NCBI RefSeq assembly: GCF_045679555.1
Contig: NC_092091.1
Location: forward strand, 77,764,902 to 77,828,901
DNA from: Salvelinus alpinus
Lineage: Eukaryota; Chordata; Actinopteri; Salmoniformes; Salmonidae
Length of the DNA: 64,000 nt
Direction: 5' to 3'
Shown here piece after piece: positions 1 to 12,045 of this stretch (its first letter is position 1; every line of letters starts with the position of its first letter). Below the pieces are notes generated by a model. That model ran no database searches, was not told where the DNA came from, and saw only the letters and a list, made by a program, of their open reading frames with translations. The translations under genes were made by a program, and so were the position numbers.

Positions 1-858
1 CACTACTATAACAGGTCAGTTATCTGGTGATAGTATAGTTCTGACATCTACACTACTATAACAGGTCAGTTATCTGGTGATAGTATAGTGTTCTGACATC
101 TACACTACTATAACAGGTCAGTTATCTGGTGATAGTATAGTGTTCTGACATCTACACTGCTATAACAGGTCAGTTATCTGGTGATAGTATAGTGTTGTGA
201 CATCTACACTACTATAACAGGTCAGTTATATGGTGATAGTATAGTGTTCTGTCATCTACACTACTATAACAGGTCAGTTATCTGGTGATAGTATAGTGTT
301 CTGACATCTACACTACTATAACAGGTCAGTTATCTGGTGATAGTATAGTGTCCTGATGTCTAAACTACTATAACAGGTCAGTTATCTGGTGATAGTATAG
401 TGTTCTGACATCTACACTACTATAACAGGTCAGTTATCTGGTGATAGTATAGTGTCCTGATGTCTAAACTACTATAACAGGTCAGTTATCTGGTGATAGT
501 ATAGTGTTCTGACATCTACACTACTATAACAGGTCAGTTATCTGGTGATAGTATAGTGTTCTGACATCTACACTACTATAACATGTCAGTTATCTGGTGA
601 TAGTATAGTGTTCTGACATCTACACTACTATAACAGGTCAGTTATCTGGTGATAGTAAAGTGGTCTGACATCTACACTACTATAACAGGTCAGTTATCTG
701 GTGATAGTGTAGTGTTCTGACATCTACACTACTATAACAGGTCAGTTATCTGGTGATAGTATAGTGTTCTGACATCTACACTACTATAACAGGTCAGTTA
801 TCTGGTGATAGTATAGTGTCCTGATGTCTAAACTACTATAACAGGTCAGTTTATCTTG
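1..858. repeat. 52-bp tandem repeat (minisatellite), about 16.5 copies
   Basis: Head-to-tail copies of a 52-bp unit begin at 1, 51, 103 and so on. The first copy is 50 bp, and variants carry a few substitutions (for example the 'gtcctgatgtctaaac' junction form at 350, 452 and 818). Each unit contains a loose dyad: CACTACTATA near its start and TAGTATAGTG about 20 bp later, so a single strand could form a short stem. The array is cut by the left edge of the window. No protein-coding role is apparent. Confidence 0.95.
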
Positions 859-1035
859 TGATTGTATAATCAACTGTCCTACAGTTAGAATAGGATGTTT
901 GTCACTAATACTGGAACTGGAGGAAGCTACAAGATGTGCAGGCTTTTGTTTCAGCCCAACCCTAACATACCTGATTCTACTAATCAACCAATCACAATCT
1001 AAATCAGTTAACTGAATGCAAAGTCACTGTTTTCT

Positions 1036-4000
1036 ACCAGAAGTGTTGTATTACCAGTGTTGTATTACCAGTGTTATATTACTAGTGTTGTATTACCAGT
1101 GTTGTATTACCAGTGTTCTATTACTAGTGTTGTATTACCAGTGTTATATTACCAGTGTTGTATTACCAGTGTTGTATTACCAGTGTTGTATTACTAGTGT
1201 TGTATTACTAGTGTTGTATTACCAGTGTTGTATTACTAGTGTTGTATTACCAGTGTTGTATTACTAGTGTTGTATTACCAGTGTTGTATTACCAGTGTTG
1301 TATTACTAGTGTTGTATTACCAGTGTTGTATTACCAGTGTTGTATTACCAGTGTTGTATTACCAGTGTTGTATTAGCAGTGTTGTATTACTAGTGTTGTA
1401 TTAGCAGTGTTCTACTACCAGTGTTCTATTACCAGTGTTGTATTACTAGTGTTGTATTAGCAGTGTTGTATTACTAGTGTTGTATTACTAGTGTTGTATT
1501 AGCAGTGTTCTACTACCAGTGTTGTATTACTAGTGTTGTATTAGCAGTGTTGTATTACTAGTGTTGTATTAGCAGTGTTCTACTACCAGTGTTCTATTAC
1601 CAGTGTTGTATTAGCAGTGTTGTATTACTAGTGTTGTATTACCAGTGTTGTATTACCAGTGTTGTATTACTAGTGTTGTATTACCAGTGTTCTATTACCA
1701 GTGTTGTATTACTAGTGTTGTATTAGCAGTGTTGTATTACTAGTGTTGTATTAGCAGTGTTCTACTACCAGTGTTCTATTACCAGTGTTGTATTAGCAGT
1801 GTTGTATTACTAGTGTTGTATTACCAGTGTTGTATTACCAGTGTTGTATTACTAGTGTTGTATTACTAGTGTTGTATTACCAGTGTTGTATTACTAGTGT
1901 TGTATTACCAGTGTTGTATTACTAGTGTTGTATTACCAGTGTTGTATTACCAGTGTTGTATTACTAGTGTTGTATTACCAGTGTTGTATTACCAGTGTTG
2001 TATTACCAGTGTTGTATTACCAGTGTTGTATTACTAGTGTTGTATTACCAGTGTTGTATTACCAGTGTTGTATTACCAGTGTTGTATTACCAGTGTTGTA
2101 TTACCAGTGTTGTATTACTAGTGTTGTATTACCAGTGTTGTATTACTAGTGTTGTATTACCAGTGTTGTATTACCAGTGTTGTATTACCAGTGTTGTATT
2201 ACTAGTGTTGTATTACCAGTGTTGTATTACCAGTGTTGTATTACTAGTGTTGTATTACTAGTGTTGTATTACCAGTGTTGTATTACCAGTGTTGTATTAC
2301 TAGTGTTGTATTAGCAGTGTTGTATTACCAGTGTTGTATTACTAGTGTTCTATTACCAGTGTTGTATTACTAGTTTTATATTACTAGTGTTGTATTACCA
2401 GTGTTGTATTACTAGTGTTGTATTACTAGTGTTCTATTACCAGTGTTGTATTACCAGTGTTCTATTACTAGTGTTGTATTAGCAGTGTTGTATTACTAGT
2501 GTTGTATTAGCAGTGTTGTATTACTAGTGTTCTATTACCAGTGTTGTATTACCAGTGTTCTATTACCAGTGTTGTATTACTAGTTTTATATTACTAGTGT
2601 TGTATTACTAGTGTTGTATTACCAGTGTTGTATTACTAGTGTTGTATTACCAGTGTTGTATTACTAGTGTTGTATTACCAGTGTTGTATTACCAGTGTTG
2701 TATTACTAGTGTTGTATTACCAGTGTTGTATTACTAGTGTTGTATTACCAGTGTTGTATTACCAGTGTTGTATTACCAGTGTTGTATTACTAGTGTTGTA
2801 TTACCAGTGTTGTATTACCAGTGTTGTATTACTAGTGTTGTATTACTAGTGTTGTATTACCAGTGTTGTATTACCAGTGTTGTATTACTAGTGTTGTATT
2901 AGCAGTGTTGTATTACCAGTGTTGTATTACTAGTGTTCTATTACCAGTGTTGTATTACTAGTTTTATATTACTAGTGTTGTATTACCAGTGTTGTATTAC
3001 TAGTGTTGTATTACTAGTGTTCTATTACCAGTGTTGTATTACCAGTGTTCTATTACTAGTGTTGTATTAGCAGTGTTGTATTACTAGTGTTGTATTAGCA
3101 GTGTTGTATTACTAGTGTTCTATTACCAGTGTTGTATTACTAGTTTTATATTACTAGTGTTGTATTACCAGTGTTGTATTACTAGTGTTGTATTACTAGT
3201 GTTCTATTACCAGTGTTGTATTACCAGTGTTGTATTACTAGTGTTCTATTACCAGTGTTGTATTACCAGTGTTCTATTACTAGTGTTGTATTAGCAGTGT
3301 TGTATTACTAGTGTTGTATTAGCAGTGTTCTACTACCAGTGTTGTATTACTAGTGTTGTATTACCAGTGTTGTATTACTAGTGTTGTATTACCAGTGTTG
3401 TATTACCAGTGTTCTATTACCAGTGTTGTATTAGCAGTGTTGTATTACTAGTGTTGTATTACCAGTGTTGTATTACCAGTGTTGTATTACTAGTGTTGTA
3501 TTACTAGTGTTGTATTACCAGTGTTGTATTAGCAGTGTTGTATTAGCAGTGTTGTATTACCAGTGTTGTATTACTAGTGTTGTATTACCAGTGTTGTATT
3601 ACTAGTGTTGTATTACCAGTGTTGTATTACCAGTGTTGTATTACTAGTGTTGTATTACCAGTGTTGTATTACCAGTGTTGTATTACCAGTGTTGTATTAC
3701 CAGTGTTGTATTACCAGTGTTGTATTACCAGTGTTGTATTACTAGTGTTGTATTACCAGTGTTGTATTACCAGTGTTGTATTACCAGTGTTGTATTACCA
3801 GTGTTGTATTACCAGTGTTGTATTACTAGTGTTGTATTACCAGTGTTGTATTACTAGTGTTGTATTACCAGTGTTGTATTACCAGTGTTGTATTACCAGT
3901 GTTGTATTACTAGTGTTGTATTACCAGTGTTGTATTACCAGTGTTGTATTACTAGTGTTGTATTACCAGTGTTGTATTACTAGTGTTCTATTACCAGTGT

Positions 4001-6420
4001 TGTATTACCAGTGTTGTATTACCAGTGTTGTATTACTAGTGTTGTATTACCAGTGTTGTATTACTAGTGTTGTATTACCAGTGTTGTATTACCAGTGTTG
4101 TATTACTAGTGTTGTATTACCAGTGTTGTATTACTAGTGTTGTATTAGCAGTGTTGTATTACCAGTGTTGTATTACTAGTGTTCTATTACCAGTGTTGTA
4201 TTACTAGTTTTATATTACTAGTGTTGTATTACCAGTGTTGTATTACTAGTGTTGTATTACCAGTGTTGTATTACTAGTGTTATATTACTAGTGTTGTATT
4301 ACCAGTGTTGTATTACTAGTGTTCTATTACCAGTGTTGTATTACCAGTGTTGTATTACTAGTGTTGTATTAGCAGTGTTCTATTACTAGTGTTATATTAC
4401 TAGTGTTGTATTACTAGTGTTGTATTACCAGTGTTGTATTACTAGTGTTGTATTACTAGTGTTGTATTAGCAGTGTTCTGCTACTAGTGTTGTATTACCA
4501 GTGTTGTATTACTAGTGTTATATTACTAGTGTTCTATTACCAGTGTTGTATTACCAGTGTTGTATTACTAGTGTTCTATTACCAGTGTTGTATTACCAGT
4601 GTTGTATTACCAGTGTTGTATTACTAGTGTTGTATTACTAGTGTTGTATTACCAGTGTTGTATTACTAGTGTTGTATTACCAGTGTTGTATTACTAGTGT
4701 TGTATTACTAGTGTTGTATTAGCAGTGTTCTGCTACTAGTGTTGTATTACCAGTGTTGTATTAGCAGTGTTATATTACTAGTGTTGTATTACTAGTGTTG
4801 TATTACTAGTGTTGTATTAGCAGTGTTATATTACTAGTGTTGTATTACCAGTGTTATATTACTAGTGTTGTATTACCAGTGTTATATTACTAGTGTTGTA
4901 TTAGCAGTGTTGTATTAGCAGTGTTATATTACTAGTGTTGTATTACTAGTGTTGTATTACTAGTGTTGTATTACTAGTGTTGTATTACTAGTGTTGTATT
5001 AGCAGTGTTATATTACTAGTGTTATATTACCAGTGTTCTATTACTAGTGTTGTATTACCAGTGTTGTATTAGCAGTGTTCTATTACTAGTGTTGTATTAC
5101 CAGTGTTATATTACTAGTGTTGTATTAGCAGTGTTATATTACTAGTGTTGTATTACCAGTGTTATATTACTAGTGTTGTATTAGCAGTGTTGTATTAGCA
5201 GTGTTCTATTACTAGTGTTGTATTACCAGTGTTATATTACTAGTGTTGTATTAGCAGTGTTATATTACTAGTGTTGTATTACCAGTGTTGTATTAGCAGT
5301 GTTGTATTACTAGTGTTGTATTACTAGTGTTGTATTAGCAGTGTTATATTACTAGTGTTGTATTACCAGTGTTATATTACTAGTGTTGTATTACCAGTGT
5401 TATATTACTAGTGTTGTATTACTAGTGTTGTATTACCAGTGTTGTATTAGCAGTGTTATATTACTAGTGTTGTATTACTAGTGTTGTATTACTAGTGTTG
5501 TATTAGCAGTGTTGTATTACCAGTGTTGTATTACTAGTGTTGTATTACCAGTGTTATATTACTAGTGTTGTATTACCAGTGTTCTATTACTAGTGTTGTA
5601 TTAGCAGTGTTATATTACTAGTGTTGTATTAGCAGTGTTGTATTACCAGTGTTGTATTACTAGTGTTGTATTACCAGTGTTATATTACTAGTGTTGTATT
5701 ACCAGTGTTGTATTACTAGTGTTGTATTACCAGTGTTATATTACTAGTGTTGTATTACCAGTGTTATATTACTAGTGTTGTATTAGCAGTGTTGTATTAC
5801 TAGTGTTGTATTACCAGTGTTATATTACTAGTGTTGTATTACCAGTGTTGTATTACCAGTGTTGTATTAGCAGTGTTCTGCTACTAGTGTTGTATTACCA
5901 GTGTTGTATTACCAGTGTTCTATTACTAGTGTTGTATTACCAGTGTTGTATTACCAGTGTTCTATTACTAGTGTTGTATTACCAGTGTTATATTACTAGT
6001 GTTGTATTAGCAGTGTTATATTACTAGTGTTGTATTACCAGTGTTGTATTACCAGTGTTGTATTAGCAGTGTTCTGCTACTAGTGTTCTACTACCAGTGT
6101 TGTATTCCTAGTTTTCTATGACAGTGTTGTATTACCAGTGTTGTATTACTAGTTTTCTATGACCAGTGTTGTACTACCAGTGTTGTATTACTAGTTTTCT
6201 ATGACAGTGTTGTACTACCAGTGTTGTATTACTAGTTTTCTCTGACAGTGTTGTATTACCAGTGTTGTGTTACCAGTGTTGTAATATTAGTTTTCTATGA
6301 CCAGTGTTGTATTACTAGTTTTCTATGACCAGTGTTGTGTTACCAGTGTTGTGTTACCAGTGTTGTATTACTAGTTTTCTTTTACCAGTGTTGTATTATT
6401 AAAGTTCTAGTACAAGTGTT
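1036..6420. repeat. 14-bp minisatellite array, about 5.3 kb
   Basis: More than 350 copies of a 14-bp unit, GTGTTGTATTACYA, in which Y alternates between C and T; the T form makes ACTAGT sites. Unit variants (GTTCTATTAC, GTTATATTAC, TTAGCA, TTCTGCTAC) are clustered: the 'tatatta' form is common from about 4.7 to 6.1 kb and rare before. From about 6.1 kb the array decays into a longer unit containing TTTTCTATGAC. Because 14 is not a multiple of 3, any open stretch translates as a 14-residue repeat; these open frames are by-products of the repeat. It probably lies in the last intron of ptgr1. Confidence 0.97.
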
Positions 6421-6545
6421 CTAGATGGAATGTGTGGATTGATGTTCAGGATACTATAGAAACCCATCCAGTTAACATTGCTTCTGAAGGTAGTTTTATT
6501 GAGTCATGTGAATCCATGAAAACAGTTGTCAAACACTGTGTAAGC

Positions 6546-6608
6546 ATGATGATGATGACGGTGGTGATGATGACGAGGATGATGGTGATGACAGTAGTGA
6601 TGATGCTG
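6546..6608. repeat. GAT/GGT-rich trinucleotide microsatellite
   Basis: Imperfect run of GATGAT, GATGACG and GGTGAT units about 40 bp before the ptgr1 exon. It sits in the intron and shows no link to coding. Confidence 0.8.
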
Positions 6609-6616
6609 GCGGGTAG

Positions 6617-6754
<138 letters not shown>

Positions 6755-6862
6755 TGACGTCACAATCAACATTACACTCCTCCAGAACACCTGGCTAAAG
6801 CATTCCAGAACACTCAACTTCATACACTCCAGGTTCTAGAACCAGAATCTGTTTCTACTTTT

Positions 6863-7310
6863 TTTTTTCACCTTTATTTAACCAGGTAGGCTAGTTGAGA
6901 ACAAGTTCTCATTTACAACTGCGACCTGGCCAAGATAAAGCAAAGCAGTTCGACACATACAACAACACAGAGTTACACATGGAGTAAAACAAACATACAG
7001 TCAATAATACAGTAGAAAAATAAGTCTATATACAATGTGAGCAAATGAGGTGAGATAAGGGAGGTAAAGGCAATAAATAGGCCATGGTGGCGAAGTAAAT
7101 AGAATATAGCAATTAAAACACTGGAATGGTAGATTTGACAGTAGATGAGTGTGCAAAGTAGAAATACTGGGGTGCAAAGGAGAAAAATAAATAAATAAAT
7201 ACAGGAGGAGAAGAGGTAGTTATTTGGGCTATTTATAGATGGGCTATGTACAGGTGCAGTGATCTGTGAGCTGCTCTGACAGCTGGTGCTTAAAGCTAGT
7301 GAGTAAATAT
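6863..7310 (-). mobile_element. 3' end of an L2-type LINE (antisense)
   Basis: The sequence from 'cacctttatttaaccaggtagg' onward is the reverse complement of the L2-type 3' tail seen in + orientation at 51.6-51.9 kb and 55.2-55.3 kb in this window. It lies about 110 bp after the ptgr1 stop codon, so it may be transcribed as part of that gene's 3' untranslated region. Only non-coding 3' sequence is present. Confidence 0.8.
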
Positions 7311-7504
7311 TTAAAATAAAGTTTGCGGCGTATGCCAAGATTTATCAGATGTGTTGTTATTTCTAGAAGTTTTTTATTAATTAGACACTATCAATATTTG
7401 ACACTATCAATATTTGACGCCAGAAAATTAGAATTATCAGAACTACATACTCTGTCTCTTAGAAAACGTAGAACCGTTTTTTTACGGGGGGAGTGTTCAG
7501 CTGT

Positions 7505-8490
7505 GGGGTGTGGTAGAACGGTGAGATGGCGGAAGCAGAAGTGTCTTTGAAGCTGAAAGCGCGTCGATTACAGTTAACACGGAAGAAAGAGAAAGCGAGA
7601 AAGATGAGTGGACAGTGAAGTCCAAGAATGGAACAAAAAGTGCTAAGATTGTTGTGGAAAATGAATCTGATGAATCGTTCCATGTTGGAATACGTTTTTT
7701 TGGATAAAGATGTTTATTTGGAAAACCCTTTAGAAGTCACGAAGATGGCGTTGGGAAAGTAGCCAGGAGTGGTATGGTGTTGATATCGTGTAGTCATAGT
7801 GACCAGGAGCGGTAGGGTGTTGATAGCGTGTAGTCATAGTAACCAGGAGTGGTATGTTGTTGATGTCGTGTAGTCATAGTAACCAGGAGTGGTATGGTGT
7901 TGATATCGTGTGTATCTAAAGAGCAAAAGGAACGTGCATTGTGGCTCGCAAAATAATCCACGCATAAAGTGAATAGCATTGATTTTCGGAGCAGGGCCCC
8001 GGTAAAATGTGTTATCTCTGGCGTCCTGTAGGACATTGATAATCAATATTTTAGGCAAAACAAATCCAGGAGTAGTTCATTCACGCCGCTGGAAGGAATC
8101 TGTTATTGAAGAGTCTGAATGTAAAATGTTGCAACTGTGGTGGGGATCTTATTGTCAAGCAAATCTATGCGGAGGCGATGAAGAACGTTGAAGGGGCAAG
8201 ACGCCACAGTTCTGAAGAAGATATGGCACCTGATGCACCACAACCAGTTGCAAATGTTATACTTCAATCAAGTGATCTGGATACACTTATTGTGAAAAAG
8301 GTGGATTTTGTAGAATTTATAGCCACTGTTATTAAATGTACTGCACAAGTGTCCAATAATCTGGACATCATTATATCTGCAGCCGAGACGTTTTTGGGCC
8401 TCCAAGATTTAACAGCAGAAGCACTGCAAGGACTACTGTTGCCGGGAAATGTCCCGCAATCACATGACCCTTCTGAGCCTGTGTAGGGAC
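7505..8490 (+). pseudogene. Non-LTR retrotransposon ORF1-like remnant
   Basis: A start at 7526 opens a short basic peptide (MAEAEVSLKLKARRLQLTRK), interrupted by stops and by a 40-bp tandem repeat. Further on, about 8106-8486, a 126-codon open stretch begins with a cysteine cluster (KCCNCGGD) resembling a decayed CCHC zinc knuckle, followed by an acidic region. I read this as the nucleic-acid-binding first ORF of a LINE; the family is not assigned. The histidine and last cysteine of the knuckle are missing. It could also be another gag-like relic. Confidence 0.4.
7759..7918. repeat. 40-bp tandem repeat, 4 copies
   Basis: Four copies start at 7759, 7799, 7839 and 7879, each beginning gt(a/g)(g/a)ccaggag and ending tagtcata, with a few substitutions. 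The array interrupts the ORF1-like remnant around it. Confidence 0.9.
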
Positions 8491-8619
8491 CTGTTAAAAA
8501 AATCCTTATTATCCACCTGTACAGTAGGTGGCAGAATCCACATATAATTGTTGCGAATGCCATTCTAACAAAGAAGAAGAAAGTACATTTTACAACCATT
8601 TTATGTAGCTCCACCCGAG

Positions 8620-9250
8620 GCTTCTCGACAGCGGGAGAAATGGTAGGTTAATGATATTTGTATTATATAAGTCAGGTGTAAGATTCTTTAGGAGTCAATT
8701 CTTATTTATCCCAACGAAACGTAAAGATAATAGCCCGATTTTCAACTTCCTTCTATTAAACGGCAGGTAAAAACATTAACACCCAACTAGGCCCACTATG
8801 GCGGAGTGCGCACAAAGTACAAAAGGTGTTCTCTTTTACACGCGATCTGACGCTGAGATACATGTATTCTATTAACCTGATATAATAATATATCTTAAAA
8901 TAATACATGCTTATGTTGAAAGAAACAATAGGCAATAGTGTTAGTGTATTTCTAGCTAACTTTGATATGCGGTCATATCATTGAGTACCCTGTAGGCCTT
9001 ATTGAGTTCTATTACATTTTTAGTGTCCGAATACCCATCAGATTTGAAGAAAAATGCGCAAATTCATTGCTTTTATTAATTATGACAAATGTTAAGAGAC
9101 TGTTGAACAATATAATGATTTTTGAAGTAAGTTACACGTTGGCTGACAATCTGACAACGCTCTGAATTTACGAACGCCCAGACCGCAATGTGGCACTCCA
9201 GATTAAATTTACAAACACACCCTAAGTAAGTATTATACAGTATGTTAGTA
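8620..9250. other. A+T-rich stretch, no gene recognised
   Basis: No splice-flanked open frame or repeat with clear ends was seen. Around 9160-9230, a piece resembles one near 17,590-17,690 (both contain 'gaatttacgaa' and 'tttacaaacacacc'), so part of it is probably a dispersed repeat. Confidence 0.5.
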
Positions 9251-9253
9251 TGG

Positions 9254-10870
9254 GGCAGTGGTTCCCAAACTTTTTATAGTCCCTTACCCCTTCAAACATT
9301 CAACCGCCAGCTGCGTACCCCCTCTTGCACCAGGGTCAGCACACTCTCAAATGTTATTTTTTGCCATTGTAAGCCTGCCACACACACACTATACGATACA
9401 TTTATTAAACATAAGAAAGAGTGAGTTTTTGTCACAACCCGGCTTGTGGGAAGTGACAATGAGCTCTCATAGGACCAGGGATCAAATAATAATAATCAAT
9501 AATTTTGCTCTTTATTTAGCCATCTTACATATAAAACCTTATTTGTTCATCAAATTGTGAATAGCTCACCACAGGTTATTGAGAAGGGTGTACTTGAAAG
9601 GATGCACATAACTCTGCAATGTTGGGTTGTATTGGAGAGAGTCTGTCTTAAATCATTTTCCACACACAATCTGTATTTAGTTTTCACTCTCACATAGGTA
9701 CTTGGTTGCAAAGGGCATAAGTGTCTTAACAGCACGATTTGCCAAGGCAGGATACTCTGTGCGCAGCCCTATCCAGAAATCTGGCAGTGGCTTCTGATTT
9801 AAATATAATTTTCACAGAACCGCTTGTTGCAATTTCGATGAGGCTCTCTTGTTCAGATATCGGTAAGTGGACTGGAGGCAGGGCCTGAAAGGGATAACAA
9901 ATCCAGTTGTTTGTGTCGTCCGTTTCGGGAAAGTACCTGCGTAATTGAGAACCCTTGCTCATGTGCTTCTCTATATCACATTTGACATTGTCTGTAAGCT
10001 TGAGTTCATTTGCATTCAAAAAAATCTGTATGTTGTCCTTGTTAATGCAGACAGAGAAGAGCTCCAACTTCTTAATCATAGCCTCAATTTTGTCCCTGTC
10101 GCGCACATTGAATATAGTTGCGGAGAGTCCCTGTAATCCTCAATTCAGATCATTCAGGCGAGGAAAAACATCATCCAGATAGGCCAGCCGTGTGAGAAAC
10201 TCATCATCATGCAACCAGTCAGACAAGTGAAAGTTATGGTCCGTAAAGAGAACTTTAAGCTTGTCTCAATAAAAAAAACGTGTCAATACTTTTCCCCTTG
10301 TTAACCAGCTCACTTCTGTATATTGTAAAAGCGTTACATGGTCGCTGCCCATATCATTGCATAGTGCAGAAAATACATGAGAGTTCAGGGGCCTTGCTTT
10401 AACAAAGTTAACCATTTTCACTGTAGTGTCCAAAACGTCTTCCAAGCTGTCAGGCATTCCCTTGGCAGCAATAGCCTCTCGGTGGATGCTGCAGTGTACC
10501 CAAGTGGCGTCGGGAGAAACTGCTTGCACGCGCGATACTACTCCACTATGTCTCCCTGTCATGGCTTTTGCACCATCAGTACAGATACCAACACATCTTG
10601 ATCACCAAAGTCCATTTGATGTCTCAAAGCTGTCCAGTACTTTAAACATATCCTCTCCTGTTGTCCTGGTTTGCAGAAGAGGATGTCTTCCTTAATTGAC
10701 CCCCATAAACGTAAAGGACATATACCAGGAGCTGTGCCAGGCCCGCCACGTCTTTTGACTCATCCAGCTGTAAAGTGTAGAGTTCACTGTCTTGTATGCG
10801 AAACAGTAATTGGATTCCAAAAGGCTTTAAATATAAAGTTTGTGTCCTTAACACAAACAAATGGATCTTG
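9254..10870 (-). pseudogene. hAT transposase relic (ZBED5/Buster-like)
   Basis: Read on the - strand from about 10,860 to 9,550, several frames join into a hAT-type transposase. First comes a segment containing YTLQLDESKDVAGLAQLLV. A second holds WVHCSIHREAIAAKGMPDSL and ends with WLTRGKVLTRFFY. A third holds RYFPETDDTNNW, and the last, KYRLCVENDLR, resembles the C-terminal dimerisation end. The order matches ZBED5/SCAND3-like proteins and Buster transposases. Frameshifts separate the pieces, so it cannot encode a whole protein. A terminal sequence CAGTGGTTCCCAAACT at about 9254 looks like the hAT inverted repeat; its partner was not found at the other end. Confidence 0.75.
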
Positions 10871-12037
10871 AAAGGGAATCTTTTGTAATTTGAACACTTT
10901 TAGGTGTTTTTACCATGTCCCCAGGTGTTATTCATCAACTTCATCAACAACCCTTTCCTACAATGACACCACATTCAGGAAGTGTCATCATTTCTTTTGT
11001 GTGAAAACAATGGTCTTAAGCTATGTAAATATACACACTCTGTATCTATTTGTCCATGTTACTCGTCTGTATGTCCCACTCATCCATGTCTACCCTGTTA
11101 TTCCAAATTAGAGAAAATTAACAAAATGTTTAAATGTGTTTGATAGAGAAGTTAAAATCCTGTTCACGTGTCCACCATTCTGCTAGCTCAAACTTGCTCA
11201 CTCACAAAACTATGGCTAATTTAGGCAACACATTTCAAACCTGTTAGTTTCCACCCTGTTAGGACTATGCACCTAACAGGTTGGAAAATACACCTACAAA
11301 ATGAACTGTATGAGCTTGACCAATGTGTTTTTCTGAGAGTCAGATATGTATTTTTTCTGATAGAATACTACAAAATATATTATTATTTTTTCTCTCCAAA
11401 AGTTACGAGGTCCAAAAAAACATTGTAGGAATGACCCGCCTAATACAATTTCCTAAAAGACAACAAAATAACCTAATTACATAATGAATAGAATTATTTA
11501 TATAAAGTGGGCTAAACTTGCATATTTATTTTAACTTTGGTTACCATTACAAGATAGCCTAGGTCACCATTACAAGACAGGTAGCTACTGTTTTCTTGTT
11601 TCTTTACTCAGGATTGTACAGTACAGTTCTGAGGACGCTGAAAAGTTAGGTCAGGTACCGTATCAACAGAACTATTGTTGCAATGGGTGACGGCACCGTC
11701 AGTGTTTTTTCCGAACATATATATATATTTTTTTTATGCAATTAAACGTGCAATTGTGCTCGTTTCCTGGCACATTGCACGTCTCCTTCACCGTGGCAAA
11801 ACTTTCAGGAGAACTTCAGTGCCCGTATAAGTGGGAACGCTGTAAAGGAATATACAGGTATCTGCCAACATAAAGTATCTTAACAAGGAGCGACCATGAG
11901 CCAGAACAGCTTCAATACACCTTGCCATACATTCTACAATTGTCTGGAACTCTATTGAAGGGATTTTTATTTTTATACATGACCGTAAGCATGATGGGAT
12001 GTTTTAATGACTTAATTAACTCAGGAACCTCACCTTT
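10871..12037. other. No gene recognised
   Basis: No supported exon was found. The stretch contains a perfect inverted repeat of 10-bp arms (AACCTGTTAG at 11,238-11,247 and its complement at 11,273-11,282) with a 25-bp loop, and an A/T run near 11,720. Confidence 0.5.
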
Positions 12038-12045
12038 GTGGAAGC

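Noticed and set aside
1..858. CRISPR-like array of direct repeats
   Set aside because: The repeats are contiguous, with no unique spacers, and the genome is a vertebrate's.
1016..6027. Several open frames of 60-186 codons with a repeated LYYQCCITSVVLPV peptide
   Set aside because: They arise because a 14-bp repeat has no stop in some frames. There is no splice support and no non-repeat sequence, and the frames begin and end at unit variants.
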